From a bacterium (lineage in GTDB: Bacteria; Planctomycetota; JAFGQW01), in the NCBI GenBank assembly GCA_030426805.1, contig JAUHXU010000003.1:853488-917487 (forward strand): a stretch of 64,000 nucleotides of DNA, written 5' to 3'. Shown piece by piece: positions 50,075 to 60,037 of this stretch. The notes beneath the pieces are model-generated. The model searched no databases and had not been told where the DNA came from. It worked only from the letters and a program-made list of their open reading frames with translations. Both the position numbers and the translations under genes were made by a program. Each line of letters opens with the position of its first letter. Within the stretch, counting starts at the first letter, position 1.

Positions 50075-51586
50075 GTGAGCACGCCGAACGACTGTCGTCC
50101 CGAGCCCGACTGCCTGCGCAACGCGTGGGTCGCGGCCGCGGTCGTGTTCGCCGTGGCGTTGCTCGCGCGTCTGCCCCGCGTGATGAGCCCGTGGCTCGTC
50201 CTCGACGGCGACGAGGCGGTCGTCGGCCTGATGGCGAAGCACCTGCTGGAGGGGCGCGAGTTTCCGGTCTTCTTCTACGGCCAGAGCTACGGCTTCTCCG
50301 GCATCGAAGCGGCGATCGGCGCCGTGTCGTTCGCACTGTTCGGCGTGTTCGACTGGGCGCTCGCGTTCGGCATGGCGGTCTTCTGGTCGATCGGCGCCGC
50401 GTTCTTCGCTCTCGCGGCGATCGCGCTCGTCCGTTCGCCACGCGTCGGGTTGTGGATCGGACTCGTCTACGCGGTCGCGCCGGCGTGGATCGTGTGGAGC
50501 GTGAAGGCGCGCGGCGGCTACACGACCGCGGCAACGTTCTCGGCGATCGCGCTGTGGCTGCTCGTCACCGGCCGGCATCGCTCGTGGGGGCACGGGCTGA
50601 TCGTCGGCCTGGTCGGCGGCGTGGTCGCGCAGGCCCAGCCGCTGTGGGGGCTCGGCCTCGTGCCGTTCTTCGCGTGGGCGTGGTGGCGCGGACGGTGGTG
50701 GCAGCCGGCCTGGTGGGCGCTCGGCGCGGCGATCGTGATCGTGCCGCTCTTCGTCGCCAGCCGTGCGGCGAGCGACTTCTGGCAGCCGGTCGTCTTCGGC
50801 GACGGGTTGTCGCTGGAGCACGTGAAGGCGCTGCCCCGGCACCTCTACGACCACCTCGGGGGCCGGTTCTACCTCGACCGCGTGTTCCAGCCGACGTGGC
50901 CCGTGCGGATCGCGGCGATCGTGATGCTCGGGCTCGTCGCGCTCGCGACCGTTCACGCGTTGTGGCGCGGCATCGTCCGCCGCGACGTCGTGTCGCTGCT
51001 CCTCGTCGTCGCGGTGGTCGCGACGGTCGCGAACGTCGCCTTGCTGCAGTCGGTGTTCGGTCGCTACCTGCTGCCCGCGGCGTCGTGGCTCGTCCTGCTG
51101 GTCGGTTACGAGGCGCGCCGCTGGCACGGGCGTCGTCTGCACGGCGCGGCGGCCGCGGTGCTGCTGACGGCGGGCGTCGTCGCGTCGCTCGACACGTGGC
51201 GCTCGTTTCCCGGCGATCGCTATCCGCCGCGCGTCCTCCAGCGGACGATCGCGCGACTCGACGCGCACGGCACGAAAGCCGCATTCGTCGTCGATCCGCT
51301 GTTGCAGTGGCAGATCGCGTTCTACACCCGGGAGCGGATCGTGTGCCGGTTCATGGACGGGCGGGACCGCTATCCGCCGCACTTCACCCGCGCGATGGCC
51401 GCGCTCGACAGCGGCGAGCCCTGCACGTTGATCGCGATGATGTGGCAGCGCGATCGACTTCGCGCCCAGTGGGTCGCGGCGGGTCTCGATCCGGGGCGCG
51501 TCGACGCGATGGAGGTCGAGTGGCCGTTCGCGTTGCGCTACGGGGTCTCGCGCGCGGAACTCGCCGCTGCATTGTTCGCGTTTTGA
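50075..51586 (+). CDS. GT-C-fold membrane glycosyltransferase (PMT/ArnT-like)
   Basis: 503 residues. About nine to eleven membrane helices follow a short cytosolic N-terminus. The first luminal loop carries WLVLDGDEAVVGLMAKHLLE, with the acidic DGDEA at the place of the D-D/E motif of GT-C enzymes, and FFYGQSYGFSGIEAAIG. A hydrophilic C-terminal domain begins near residue 390. Such enzymes transfer a sugar from a polyprenyl-phosphate sugar to lipid or protein in the periplasm. It has no close sequence partner in the window but precedes the AlkP cluster by 85 bases. Start GTG 50075, probably leaderless. Specific donor and acceptor unknown. Confidence 0.82.
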   Translation: MSTPNDCRPEPDCLRNAWVAAAVVFAVALLARLPRVMSPWLVLDGDEAVVGLMAKHLLEGREFPVFFYGQSYGFSGIEAAIGAVSFALFGVFDWALAFGMAVFWSIGAAFFALAAIALVRSPRVGLWIGLVYAVAPAWIVWSVKARGGYTTAATFSAIALWLLVTGRHRSWGHGLIVGLVGGVVAQAQPLWGLGLVPFFAWAWWRGRWWQPAWWALGAAIVIVPLFVASRAASDFWQPVVFGDGLSLEHVKALPRHLYDHLGGRFYLDRVFQPTWPVRIAAIVMLGLVALATVHALWRGIVRRDVVSLLLVVAVVATVANVALLQSVFGRYLLPAASWLVLLVGYEARRWHGRRLHGAAAAVLLTAGVVASLDTWRSFPGDRYPPRVLQRTIARLDAHGTKAAFVVDPLLQWQIAFYTRERIVCRFMDGRDRYPPHFTRAMAALDSGEPCTLIAMMWQRDRLRAQWVAAGLDPGRVDAMEVEWPFALRYGVSRAELAAALFAF

Positions 51587-51613
51587 GCCGCTGGAACCGT
51601 CCGGCGCGTTTGC

Positions 51614-51619
51614 TATCGT
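51614..51619 (+). promoter_or_regulatory. Possible -10 element (TATCGT) ahead of the first AlkP gene
   Basis: TATCGT lies 52 bases ahead of ATG 51672 in an 85-bp gap. No -35 is visible. It could give the AlkP genes a promoter separate from the glycosyltransferase gene. Confidence 0.3.
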
Positions 51620-51671
51620 GAAGCGGTGACCTCGCCGGGCAGGTCGTCCCCACCATTCGATCGGATTCCGC

Positions 51672-53045
51672 ATGAGCCGCCTCGTCATCATCGGCCTCGA
51701 CTGCTTCGTCCCCGAACTCGCCTTCGACCGCTGGCGGAGCGAACTCCCCGCACTGTCGTCGTTGATGGACCGCGGTGCGTATCGCGAACTGACGTCGACG
51801 GTGCCGCCGATCACGGTGCCCGCGTGGACGGCGATGATGACGTCGCAGGATCCGGGGCAGCTCGGGATCTACGGCTTCCGCAACCGCGCCGATCACAGCT
51901 ACGACAACCTCGTCTTCGCCGACGCGCGCTACGTCAAGGCGAAGACCGTGTGGAACTACCTGTCCCGGAAGCGGCTGAAGTCGCTCGTGATGGGTGTGCC
52001 GCAGACCTACCCGCCGAAGCCGCTCAACGGCGCGATGGTGTCGAGCTTCCTGACGCCGAACAAGGACGTGCAATACACCTACCCCGACGCGTTCAAGCAC
52101 GACCTCGAGGCGGCGGCGGGCGGCGACTACATCATCGACGTCAAGGACTTCCGCACCGACAGCAAGGACCGGCTGCTGCGCGACATCCAGGAGATGACGA
52201 CGACGCGCTTCAAGGCGTTCCGCACGCTGTATCAGAAGGACGACTACGACTTCGCGATGGTCGTCGAGATGGGGACCGACCGGATCGTGCACGGCTTCTG
52301 GCGCTACTGCGATCCGGAGCACCGCCTGTATGAAGCGGGCAATCCGTACGAGAACGTGCTGCTCGACTACTACAAGCAGATCGACGACGAGATCGCGGCG
52401 ACCCTCGAGATCCTCGCCGACGACACGAGCGTGATGATCGTGTCGGACCACGGCGCGAAGGGGATGGACGGCGCGATCTGCGTCAACGAGTGGTTGATCG
52501 AGAAGGGCTACCTCGCGCTCAAGTCACGGCCGGAGGGGCGCTTCAAGCTGCGCACCGAGATGATCGACTGGTCGAAGACCAAGGTGTGGGGCGAGGGCGG
52601 CTACTACGGCCGGATCTTCATCAACGTCGAGGGACGCGAGCCGGAGGGCATCGTGCCGGCCGCCGAGCACGAGGCGTTTCGCCGCCAGCTCGCCGCCGAA
52701 CTCGCGGCGATCCCGGACGAGGACGGCAACGACATCGGCACCGTCGTCTACACGCCCGAGGAGGTCTACCGCGAGGTGAACAACGTCGCGCCCGACCTGA
52801 TCGTCTACTTCGGAGACCTGAGCTGGCGCTCTGCCGGCACGATCGAGGACGGCACGATCCACCTCCGCGAGAACGACACCGGCCCCGACGACGCGAATCA
52901 CGCCCAACAAGGCGTGTTCATCTGGGACCAGAAGGCGTGCCGGTCCGACGAGCGGTTCTCGATCTTCGACATCGCCCCGACCGTCCTGCGCCACTTCGGC
53001 ATCGACGTGCCCGCCCACATGAACGGCACCCCGATCCAGGCCTGA
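51672..53045 (+). CDS. Alkaline-phosphatase-superfamily phosphodiesterase/phosphotransferase, copy 1
   Basis: 457 residues of the type I phosphodiesterase/nucleotide-pyrophosphatase family. No signal peptide is visible, so it appears cytosolic. Metal ligand Asp10 (IIGLDCF) and likely nucleophile Thr48 (PPITVPAWTAMMTSQ) are at the expected positions. Second-metal and catalytic residues are GTDRIVHGFWRY, VSDHGAKGMDG and a late His in ANHAQQGVF. It probably hydrolyses or transfers a phospho-group using two Zn2+ ions. The family includes nucleotide pyrophosphatases and GPI-type phosphoethanolamine transferases. First of four such genes in 8.5 kb. Confidence 0.88.
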   Translation: MSRLVIIGLDCFVPELAFDRWRSELPALSSLMDRGAYRELTSTVPPITVPAWTAMMTSQDPGQLGIYGFRNRADHSYDNLVFADARYVKAKTVWNYLSRKRLKSLVMGVPQTYPPKPLNGAMVSSFLTPNKDVQYTYPDAFKHDLEAAAGGDYIIDVKDFRTDSKDRLLRDIQEMTTTRFKAFRTLYQKDDYDFAMVVEMGTDRIVHGFWRYCDPEHRLYEAGNPYENVLLDYYKQIDDEIAATLEILADDTSVMIVSDHGAKGMDGAICVNEWLIEKGYLALKSRPEGRFKLRTEMIDWSKTKVWGEGGYYGRIFINVEGREPEGIVPAAEHEAFRRQLAAELAAIPDEDGNDIGTVVYTPEEVYREVNNVAPDLIVYFGDLSWRSAGTIEDGTIHLRENDTGPDDANHAQQGVFIWDQKACRSDERFSIFDIAPTVLRHFGIDVPAHMNGTPIQA

Positions 53046-53100
53046 TCCGTCTCCGGGACCCGGCTTTTTGGCGGGGGCTTTCTCGACTGCCGGATCTTGC

Positions 53101-53106
53101 TATCCT
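53101..53106 (+). promoter_or_regulatory. AT-rich promoter-like hexamer (TATCCT) before the sulfotransferase-like gene
   Basis: TATCCTATTG at 53101-53110 is an AT-rich island in the 212-bp gap after AlkP copy 1. It may be the -10 of a promoter for 53258-61079. No good -35 is seen. The leader would be over 100 bases. Confidence 0.3.
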
Positions 53107-53257
53107 ATTGTAGAAGCTCGACTTCGGCACGATCGACCAGGGGGGACGGCGACGGCGGCACCACTGCCGATGCCGATCGGCGGTCCGTTGCCGCTAAGAG
53201 GATTCACCGAGAAGGATGCGGCGCGTCCGGCCATTGCCGACGGCGCCGCGGGAAACG

Positions 53258-54592
53258 ATGCGTCACGCACTCACGATCACGATCGTCCTCGCCCTCGTCG
53301 CCGGCGGCATCGCCTACGGTGTCGTGGCCGGCGAGCGCGGCTGGTTCCCGGCCGCGCTGCTCACCGGCGACACGCCGGGCGACGCGCCGACGGGCGGACA
53401 GTCGACGAAGCCCAAGCCGCGCGACCTGCGCGGGCTGGCCTACCTGCAGGGCTACGAGAAAGCGACCGACGGCGCGAAGACCGGTGCCGTCACGAGCGGC
53501 AAGCCGCACGTCGGGCTCAACCTCGTCGTGTCGGCGCACGCGCCCGAGATCTTCCTGATGGACATGGACGGTCGCGCCGTCCACAAGTGGTGGAAGCCCT
53601 ACGACGCGATCGACAACTGGCACTGGGGCGAGAAGTTCGACCCCGCGTGGCCACCGAAGGGGCACTGGGCGACCGGCTACTTCCGCCGCGCCTACCTCGA
53701 CGAGAACGGCGACATCCTCGCGATGTACGGCGACTGCGGTCTGATCAAGATGGACGCGAAGTCCAACGTGATCTGGGCCTACAAGGAGCGCTGCCATCAC
53801 GAGATCACCTACGACGACAAGGGTCGGCTCGCGGTGATGACGCGCGACTTCAAGGAGCGCGACATCCAGATGCCGTTCCTCGCATCGCCGGCCGTCGAGA
53901 AGGGCAAGCCGCTCTACGAGGAGTTCATCGACTTCCTCGATCCGAAGACCGGCAAGCTGCTCGAGCGGGTCTCGCTGCTCGAGTGCGTCGAGAACTCGAT
54001 CTACGCGACGATGCTCCACCACATCCGCCGACCGAAGGACATCTTCCACGCGAACTCGATCGAGTGGGTCGACGGGCAGCACGCCGACGAGTTCCCGATG
54101 TTCGAGCGCGGCCTGTTCCTGATCAGCTTGCGCGACATCGACACGATCGCCCTGTTCGACCTCGAGAACCGCACCGTCCGGTGGGCACAGACGGGGCCGT
54201 GGCACGTTCAGCACGAGCCGACGATCCTCGCCGACGGGCGGATGATGGTGTTCGACAACCGCGGCCGGGTGACCGACCGGGGGCTTCGCTCGCGTGTGAT
54301 CGAGATGGACGTGCGGACCCAGAAGATCCTGTGGGCCTACGAGGGCACGCCCGAGCACGACTTCCATTCGGGCGTGTGCGGGGCGGCGTATCGTCTGCCC
54401 AACGACAACACGCTGATCGTGTCGTCGACCGAGGGCAAGGTCGTCGAGGTGAACCGCGACGGCCAGATCGTCTGGGAGTGGAACTCGCCGTATCGCACCG
54501 GCGAGAAGAACGACGTGATCCCGACGCTCCACGACGTCCGCCGCATCGACCCGGAGTCGCTCGACTTCGCGTTCAACCAGAAAGCCGAGTAG
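53258..54592 (+). CDS. Arylsulfotransferase (ASST)-like propeller protein, membrane-anchored
   Basis: 444 residues from ATG 53258, which has GGGA 7 bases upstream and opens a signal anchor (ALTITIVLALVAGGIAYGVV). The in-frame ATG 53216 would add 14 basic residues and is possible. After a Pro/Lys linker comes a beta-propeller with repeated D.NG or D.DG turns: AYLDENGDILAMYGDCGLIK, GKVVEVNRDGQIVWEW. The stretch QHEPTILADGRMMVFDNRG matches the ASST signature, where the His carries the sulfate. In ASST enzymes sulfate moves from an aryl sulfate to a phenolic acceptor without PAPS. The other His (HHEITYDD) may matter. Located between AlkP copies 1 and 2. Confidence 0.8.
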   Translation: MRHALTITIVLALVAGGIAYGVVAGERGWFPAALLTGDTPGDAPTGGQSTKPKPRDLRGLAYLQGYEKATDGAKTGAVTSGKPHVGLNLVVSAHAPEIFLMDMDGRAVHKWWKPYDAIDNWHWGEKFDPAWPPKGHWATGYFRRAYLDENGDILAMYGDCGLIKMDAKSNVIWAYKERCHHEITYDDKGRLAVMTRDFKERDIQMPFLASPAVEKGKPLYEEFIDFLDPKTGKLLERVSLLECVENSIYATMLHHIRRPKDIFHANSIEWVDGQHADEFPMFERGLFLISLRDIDTIALFDLENRTVRWAQTGPWHVQHEPTILADGRMMVFDNRGRVTDRGLRSRVIEMDVRTQKILWAYEGTPEHDFHSGVCGAAYRLPNDNTLIVSSTEGKVVEVNRDGQIVWEWNSPYRTGEKNDVIPTLHDVRRIDPESLDFAFNQKAE

Positions 54593-54602
54593 GAGTCCTC
54601 CG

Positions 54603-55862
54603 GTGAAAGTGCTGATCGTCGGCCTCGACGGCGTGCCGCGCACGCTGCTCGAACGACTCGGACGCGAAGGGGTCATGCCCGGGTTCGCGCGCCGCATCGA
54701 AGAGGGTGCGCTGTTCGACATGGACGCGGCGATCCCCGAGATCTCGTCGGTCAACTGGACGAGCTTCATGACCGGCGCGAACCCCGGTGCGCACGGCATC
54801 TACGGCTTCACCGATCTCGTGCCCGGCGAGCGGAAGATCCGCTTTCCGCGCTTCGCCGACGTGAAGAGCGATACGCTGTGGGACCGGCTCGGCAAGCGCG
54901 GTCACCGCAGCGTCGTGATCAACCAGCCGTCGACCTATCCGGTCCGGCCGATCCCCGGCGCACTCGTCGCCGGCTTCGTCGCGCTCGATCTCGATCGCGC
55001 GGTCTTCCCGGCCAAGCACCTCGCGCGGCTCGAGGGCATGAAATACAAGGTCGACGTCGACAACAACGCGGCCCACGGCGACAAGCCGGGGCTGTTGCGC
55101 GAGCTGCACGAGACGCTCGACGTCCGCATGAAGGCGGTCGACTACTTCTGGGGCGAGCGCTGGGACCTGTTCCAGGTCGTCGTGACCGGCACCGACCGAC
55201 TGCAGCACTTCCTGTGGGACGCGCTCGAGGAGCCCGACCACGAACACCACGCGGCGGTCCTCGACTACTATCGCGCGGTCGACACCGCGACGAACGCGGT
55301 GATCGACCGCTTCCGGAACGACTGTCCCGACGGCGTGATGGTGTCGCTTTCGGACCACGGCTTCTGCCGGTGCCGCTACGAGCTGCGGCTGAATGCGTGG
55401 CTCGAGCAGGAGGGCTACCTGCGCTACGTCTCCGACGAGCGGCGTTCGCTCGCGTGTCTGTCCGACGATACCCGCGTGTTCTGCCTCGACCCCGGCCGCC
55501 TCTACATCGCCGACCACGACGCGGCGCTCGCCGACGAGATCGTCGCGAAGCTGTCGGGCCTCGAGCACGAGGGCAAGCCGGTGATCCGCGCCGTGCACCG
55601 CGGCCGCGACATCTACGACGGCGTCGCGATCGACGGCGCCCCGGGCCTCGTCGTCCAGGCGCTCGACGGCTACGACGTGAAGGGTTCGATGCGCGGCAGC
55701 GACGTGTTCGCCGAGCCGGTGATGACCGGCATGCACAACCCCGACGCCTACTTCCTGTGTGACCGCGCCCTCGCCGACGGCCCGATGGCCGGGCACAGCG
55801 GTCGCCTGAACATCGCCGACCTCGCCGGCCACATCGAAGCCCTGTTCGACGGAGCCGCATGA
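54603..55862 (+). CDS. Alkaline-phosphatase-superfamily phosphodiesterase/phosphotransferase, copy 2
   Basis: 419 residues from GTG 54603, 10 bases after the ASST-like gene. Apparently cytosolic. Metal Asp9 (IVGLDGV), likely nucleophile Ser48 (PEISSVNWTSFMTG), GAHGIYGFTDL, VTGTDRLQHFLWDALEEPDH and SLSDHGFCRCRYEL are present. The last metal ligand is likely His in MAGHSGRLN. It is the shortest of the four. Its nucleophile position is Ser, as in copies 3 and 4, whereas copy 1 has Thr. Stop and next ATG overlap (ATGA). Confidence 0.88.
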   Translation: MKVLIVGLDGVPRTLLERLGREGVMPGFARRIEEGALFDMDAAIPEISSVNWTSFMTGANPGAHGIYGFTDLVPGERKIRFPRFADVKSDTLWDRLGKRGHRSVVINQPSTYPVRPIPGALVAGFVALDLDRAVFPAKHLARLEGMKYKVDVDNNAAHGDKPGLLRELHETLDVRMKAVDYFWGERWDLFQVVVTGTDRLQHFLWDALEEPDHEHHAAVLDYYRAVDTATNAVIDRFRNDCPDGVMVSLSDHGFCRCRYELRLNAWLEQEGYLRYVSDERRSLACLSDDTRVFCLDPGRLYIADHDAALADEIVAKLSGLEHEGKPVIRAVHRGRDIYDGVAIDGAPGLVVQALDGYDVKGSMRGSDVFAEPVMTGMHNPDAYFLCDRALADGPMAGHSGRLNIADLAGHIEALFDGAA

Positions 55863-58063
55863 ACCGAACTCGAAACCGCCGCGCGCTCGCCCTCGCGCTC
55901 CTCGCCGCGCCGCTCGCGCTCGTCGCGCTGTCGTCGCCGGCCGAGGCCTACGTCGGGCCGGGGGCAGGCTTCGCGCTCGCGACGTCGCTCTTCGTCGTGC
56001 TCGGCGCGGTCGCGCTCGCCGGGATCTACCTCGCGATTTGGCCGATCCGACTCGCGTGGCGAACGCTGCTCGGCCGCCGCGCGTTCAAGGACGCGAAGAC
56101 CAAGCGCGTCGTGATCCTCGGCTTGGACGGCCTCGACGTGCGCCTCGCCGAACGATACATGGCCGAGGGGCGGATGCCGAATCTGCAGAAGCTCAACTTC
56201 GTGCCGCTCGCGACGACGCTGCCGGCGCTGTCTCCGGTCGCGTGGTCGACGTTCCAGACCGGGCTCGATCCCGCCGGCCACGGCCTGTTCGACTTCCTGC
56301 GCCCGGCGCGCCCGCACTACATGGCCGAGCTGTCGTCGGTCACGACGACCGCACCGGCGCGGATGCTCAAGCTCGGCCGCTTCAAGATCCCGCTCGGCAA
56401 GCCGAAGACGCGCCTGCGTCGCCGCGGCGTGCCGTTCTGGAAGATCCTCGGCAAGCAGGGGATCTTCTCGGCGGTCGTGCGCGTGCCGATCACGTTCCCG
56501 CCCGAGAAGTTCCGCGGCGTGTCGCTGTCCGGGATGTGCGTGCCCGACATCCGCGGCACGCAGGGCACGTTCACCGAGTTCTGCGACGCGTCGGGTCCCG
56601 ATGCGTCCGAGGGCGGCGTGCGCGTGCCGGTCACCGTGAACGGCGATCGCGTCGAAGCGGTGCTGACCGGCCCCCCGAACCCGCTGACCGACAAGCACGA
56701 GTCGTTGACCCAGCCGTTCTCGGTCGCGATCGACCGCGCGGCGGGCACCGTCGACGTGACGATCGACGGCGAGACGGAACGGCTGAAGGACGGCCTGCAC
56801 TCCGAGTGGATGGAGGTCACGTTCAAGGCGGGGCTGTCGGTGAAGATCAAGGGCATCGTGCGCTTCGCGCTCGTGTCGCTCGACCCGTTCCGCCTCTACG
56901 CGTCGCCGGTCCACTTCAACCCGGAGAAGCCCGCGCAGCCGATCTCGAACCCGCCGGCCTACGCGGTCTACCTCGGCAAGCGATTCGGGCCGTGCGCGAC
57001 GCTCGGGCTCGCCGAGGACACGTGGGCGCTGAACGAGCGCGTGATCGACAGCGCGCAGTTTCTCGAGGGCAGCTACAAGATCCACGCCGAGCGCGAGAAG
57101 CACTTCTTCGACGCGCTCGAGAAGGTGCGCAAGGGCCTCGTCGTCTGCGTGTTCGACGGGTCCGATCGCATCCAGCACATGTTCTTCCGCACGCTCTCCG
57201 ACGATCACCCGGCCAACCGCGGTCGTCGCCTCGACGAGTATCGCGACGTGATTCCGGACATGTACCAGAAGATGGACGACCTCGTCGGCCGCACGGTCGC
57301 GAAGCTGAAGAAGGACGACACGCTGCTCGTGATGTCCGACCACGGCTTCCGCAACTTCTCGCGCGGGATCAACCTGAACGCGTGGCTCCGCCAGGAGGGC
57401 TTCCTCGTGATGAAGGAGGGCCACGAGGGCGGGCAGTGGTACGAGGGCGTCGACTGGTCGAAGACGACCGCCTACGCGCTCGGCCTGTCCGGCATCTTCC
57501 TGAACCGCAAGGGACGCGAGCAGCACGGCATCGTCGGCGACAAGCTCGCGTCGGAGTTGATCCGGGCGATCAAGGACAAGCTCGCCGAACTGCGCGATCC
57601 GGAGCGACCGGACTACGTGCCGATCCGGCGCACGTTCGGCCCCGCCGAGATCCCGCCGGGACCGTATGCGGACGAGGCGCCGGAGATCATGGTCGGCTAC
57701 AACGACGACTACCGCATCTCGTGGGACGGCGCGGTCGGCGACACGCGCGGCCCGGTGTTCGAGGACAACGTGAAGGCGTGGAGCGGCGACCACTGCGTGG
57801 ACCCGGCGCTCGCACCCGGCGTGCTCTACTCGAACCGGAAGTTCACGGCCGACCAGGCGAACATCCGCGACCTCGCGCCGACGACGCTCGACCTGTTCGG
57901 CGTTCCGGCGCCGGCGGTGATGAAGGGACGTCGCTTGTTCGGCGACAACGACAAGCCGCCCTCGCCCACACCGGGCGACGACTACTTCACGATGGCACGC
58001 GACGACGCGGCGTCCGAACCGACGCCGGCCGTCGCCCGTGAGGGGAGCCGCGACGATGCGTGA
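55859..58063 (+). CDS. Alkaline-phosphatase-superfamily protein, copy 3, membrane-anchored
   Basis: 734 residues. A cleavable signal (RRALALALLAAPLALVALSS, cleavage near AEA-Y) or first helix is followed by a membrane helix (ATSLFVVLGAVALAGIYLAI). The phosphodiesterase domain then follows: metal Asp90 (VVILGLDGLDV), likely nucleophile Ser125 (LPALSPVAWSTFQTG), DPAGHGLFDFLRP, FDGSDRIQHMFFR, VMSDHGFRNF and WSGDHCVDPALAPGV. A long insert at about residues 150-390 includes VRVPITFPPEKFRGVSLSG and a beta domain, shared with copy 4. It is similar to copy 4 but differs in localisation. The last 45 residues are disordered. Overlaps the next gene by 8 bases. Confidence 0.88.
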   Translation: MNRTRNRRALALALLAAPLALVALSSPAEAYVGPGAGFALATSLFVVLGAVALAGIYLAIWPIRLAWRTLLGRRAFKDAKTKRVVILGLDGLDVRLAERYMAEGRMPNLQKLNFVPLATTLPALSPVAWSTFQTGLDPAGHGLFDFLRPARPHYMAELSSVTTTAPARMLKLGRFKIPLGKPKTRLRRRGVPFWKILGKQGIFSAVVRVPITFPPEKFRGVSLSGMCVPDIRGTQGTFTEFCDASGPDASEGGVRVPVTVNGDRVEAVLTGPPNPLTDKHESLTQPFSVAIDRAAGTVDVTIDGETERLKDGLHSEWMEVTFKAGLSVKIKGIVRFALVSLDPFRLYASPVHFNPEKPAQPISNPPAYAVYLGKRFGPCATLGLAEDTWALNERVIDSAQFLEGSYKIHAEREKHFFDALEKVRKGLVVCVFDGSDRIQHMFFRTLSDDHPANRGRRLDEYRDVIPDMYQKMDDLVGRTVAKLKKDDTLLVMSDHGFRNFSRGINLNAWLRQEGFLVMKEGHEGGQWYEGVDWSKTTAYALGLSGIFLNRKGREQHGIVGDKLASELIRAIKDKLAELRDPERPDYVPIRRTFGPAEIPPGPYADEAPEIMVGYNDDYRISWDGAVGDTRGPVFEDNVKAWSGDHCVDPALAPGVLYSNRKFTADQANIRDLAPTTLDLFGVPAPAVMKGRRLFGDNDKPPSPTPGDDYFTMARDDAASEPTPAVAREGSRDDA

Positions 58064-60020
58064 CGCACTAGCGCTCCTCCTCGTGCTCCTCGCGGTCACC
58101 GCGTGTGGTCACGACGAGGGTGACCCGAACGCGACCGACCGACGCGTGATCGTGCTCGGGGTGGACGGAATGGACCCCGCCTACTTGCGCGAGCGGATGG
58201 ACGCGGGCGACATGCCGAACTTCAAGCGGCTCGCCGAGCAGGGCACGTTCCGCGCGCTCGGCACCAGCATGCCGCCGCAGAGTCCGGTCGCGTGGTCCGA
58301 CTTCATCACCGGCACGAACGCGGGCACGCACGGCGTGTTCGACTTCCTGCGGCACGACCCCGAGACGTTCGAGATCGGCCAGGGCATGTCGAAGACGACC
58401 GACATCGAGACCGTCGTCGGCATCCCGATCGGCGGCGGCGAGCGCGTGAACCTGCGGCAGGGGCGCGCGTTCTGGGAGTACCTCGAGGACCGACGCATTC
58501 CCGCGACCGTCTTCCGGGTGCCCGTGAACTTCCCGCCGGTCGGCAAGTCGACGCGGTCGTTCTCGGGCATGGGGACGCCGGACCTGAGCGGCGGCGACGG
58601 CGCGTTCACGTTCTGGACGAGCGACCCCGAGGTCGAGAGCCACTACGACAGCGGTGCCATCGAGCGCGTCGTGCTCGAGAACGGACGCGCAACGGGCCAG
58701 CTCGTCGGTCCGGTCGATGCGTTCGAGTCGACCGACAAGAAGGTGGTCTACGTCAAGCTGGACACGACGATCTGGGTCGACGAGCGCGCGAAGATGGCGC
58801 GGATCGACGTCGGCGACGAGAAGGTGCTGCTCCGCGTCGGCGAGTGGAGCGACTGGGTGCGGCTGACGTTCCCGCTGATGAAGCCGGTGATCGACACGAC
58901 CGGCATCGTCCGCTTCTACCTCAAGTCGGTGACCCCGCACCTGCAGGTCTACGCGACCCCGGTGCACATGGACCCGGCCAACCCGCTCTCGCCGGTCAGC
59001 TCGCCCGACGACGCCGCGGCCGAGGTGCAGAAGGCGGTGGGCGACTACGCGACGAAGGGCATGCCCCTCGAGACGAACGGGCGCCGCGCCGACGTGATCT
59101 CCGACGAGGCGTTCATCGCGCACGGGTTGTTGACGATCCGCGAGCGCGAGCGATTGCTCGAACACGAACTCGGCCGGTTCCGGGACAAGTCGGGCTTCCT
59201 GTTCTTCTACGTGTCGGCGGTCGACCTGTCGAACCACATCATCTGGCGCGGCAGCGATCCGGAGCACCCGAACTACCCGAAGGACGCGAGCGACGCGATG
59301 CGCGGCGCGCGTAAGCTCTTCTACACCGAGGCCGACCGCCTGCTCGGCAAGGTGATGGCCGAGGTCGACGACCGGACGACGTTGATCGTGATGTCGGACC
59401 ACGGCTTCGCCCCGTATTATCGGACCGTGAACCTGAACAACTGGCTCGTCAAGGAGCGCTACCTGCAGGTCTTCCGGCGCAGTCGGCTCAAGGACATTCG
59501 ACTCTCGGACACCGAGTCGATCGACTGGCTGCGCACGAAGGCGTACGCGGTCGGCTTCAACGGGATTTACCTGAACCTCGAGCGGCGGCGAAAGACCGGT
59601 ATCGTCAGCGACGACGAGCGCGATCGGGTTCGGGACGAGATCAAGCGCAAGCTGCTCGCGAGGGTCGACCGCAAGACCGGCAAGAAAGTCGTCGAGCGCG
59701 TCTACACCGCCGAGGAGATCTACGCCGGCCCGTTCGTGAAGGACGCGCCCGACCTCGTCGTCGGCTACGCGCGCGGCTATCGCGCGTCCGACCACACGGC
59801 GCTCGGACAATTCGGGCCGCGCCTGATCGAGGACAACATGGACGGCTGGAGCGGCGACCACATGATGGCCGCCGAACTGGTGCCCGGCGTGTTTCTGAGC
59901 AACCGCAAGATGGACGTGAGCGACCCACGCCTCGTCGACCTGCCCGTGACGATCCTCGGCCGCTTCGGCATCGCGAAGCCGGAGCCGATGATCGGGCGCG
60001 ACCTGATCAAGAACCCCTGA
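58056..60020 (+). CDS. Alkaline-phosphatase-superfamily lipoprotein, copy 4
   Basis: 654 residues. ATG 58056 follows GAGGGGAG by 9 bases. The signal ends in a lipobox VTAC (Cys17), predicting a lipid-anchored envelope protein. Metal Asp37 (VLGVDGMDPA), likely nucleophile Ser76 (PPQSPVAWSDFITG), GTHGVFDFLRHDP, DLSNHIIWRGSDPEHP, VMSDHGFAPYYR and WSGDHMMAAELVPGVF are visible. The insert resembles that of copy 3 (FRVPVNFPPVGKSTRSFSG). The second metal motif is DLSNHI rather than the D-R-I-Q-H of copy 3. It is therefore a periplasm-facing partner or paralogue of copy 3. Confidence 0.88.
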   Translation: MRDALALLLVLLAVTACGHDEGDPNATDRRVIVLGVDGMDPAYLRERMDAGDMPNFKRLAEQGTFRALGTSMPPQSPVAWSDFITGTNAGTHGVFDFLRHDPETFEIGQGMSKTTDIETVVGIPIGGGERVNLRQGRAFWEYLEDRRIPATVFRVPVNFPPVGKSTRSFSGMGTPDLSGGDGAFTFWTSDPEVESHYDSGAIERVVLENGRATGQLVGPVDAFESTDKKVVYVKLDTTIWVDERAKMARIDVGDEKVLLRVGEWSDWVRLTFPLMKPVIDTTGIVRFYLKSVTPHLQVYATPVHMDPANPLSPVSSPDDAAAEVQKAVGDYATKGMPLETNGRRADVISDEAFIAHGLLTIRERERLLEHELGRFRDKSGFLFFYVSAVDLSNHIIWRGSDPEHPNYPKDASDAMRGARKLFYTEADRLLGKVMAEVDDRTTLIVMSDHGFAPYYRTVNLNNWLVKERYLQVFRRSRLKDIRLSDTESIDWLRTKAYAVGFNGIYLNLERRRKTGIVSDDERDRVRDEIKRKLLARVDRKTGKKVVERVYTAEEIYAGPFVKDAPDLVVGYARGYRASDHTALGQFGPRLIEDNMDGWSGDHMMAAELVPGVFLSNRKMDVSDPRLVDLPVTILGRFGIAKPEPMIGRDLIKNP

Positions 60021-60037
60021 CCCTGGAGGAGACGACG

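Noticed and set aside
53053..53069. CCGGG-A-CCCGG followed by TTTTT as an intrinsic terminator after AlkP copy 1
   Set aside because: The loop would be one base; with a realistic loop only three base pairs remain. Too weak to call.
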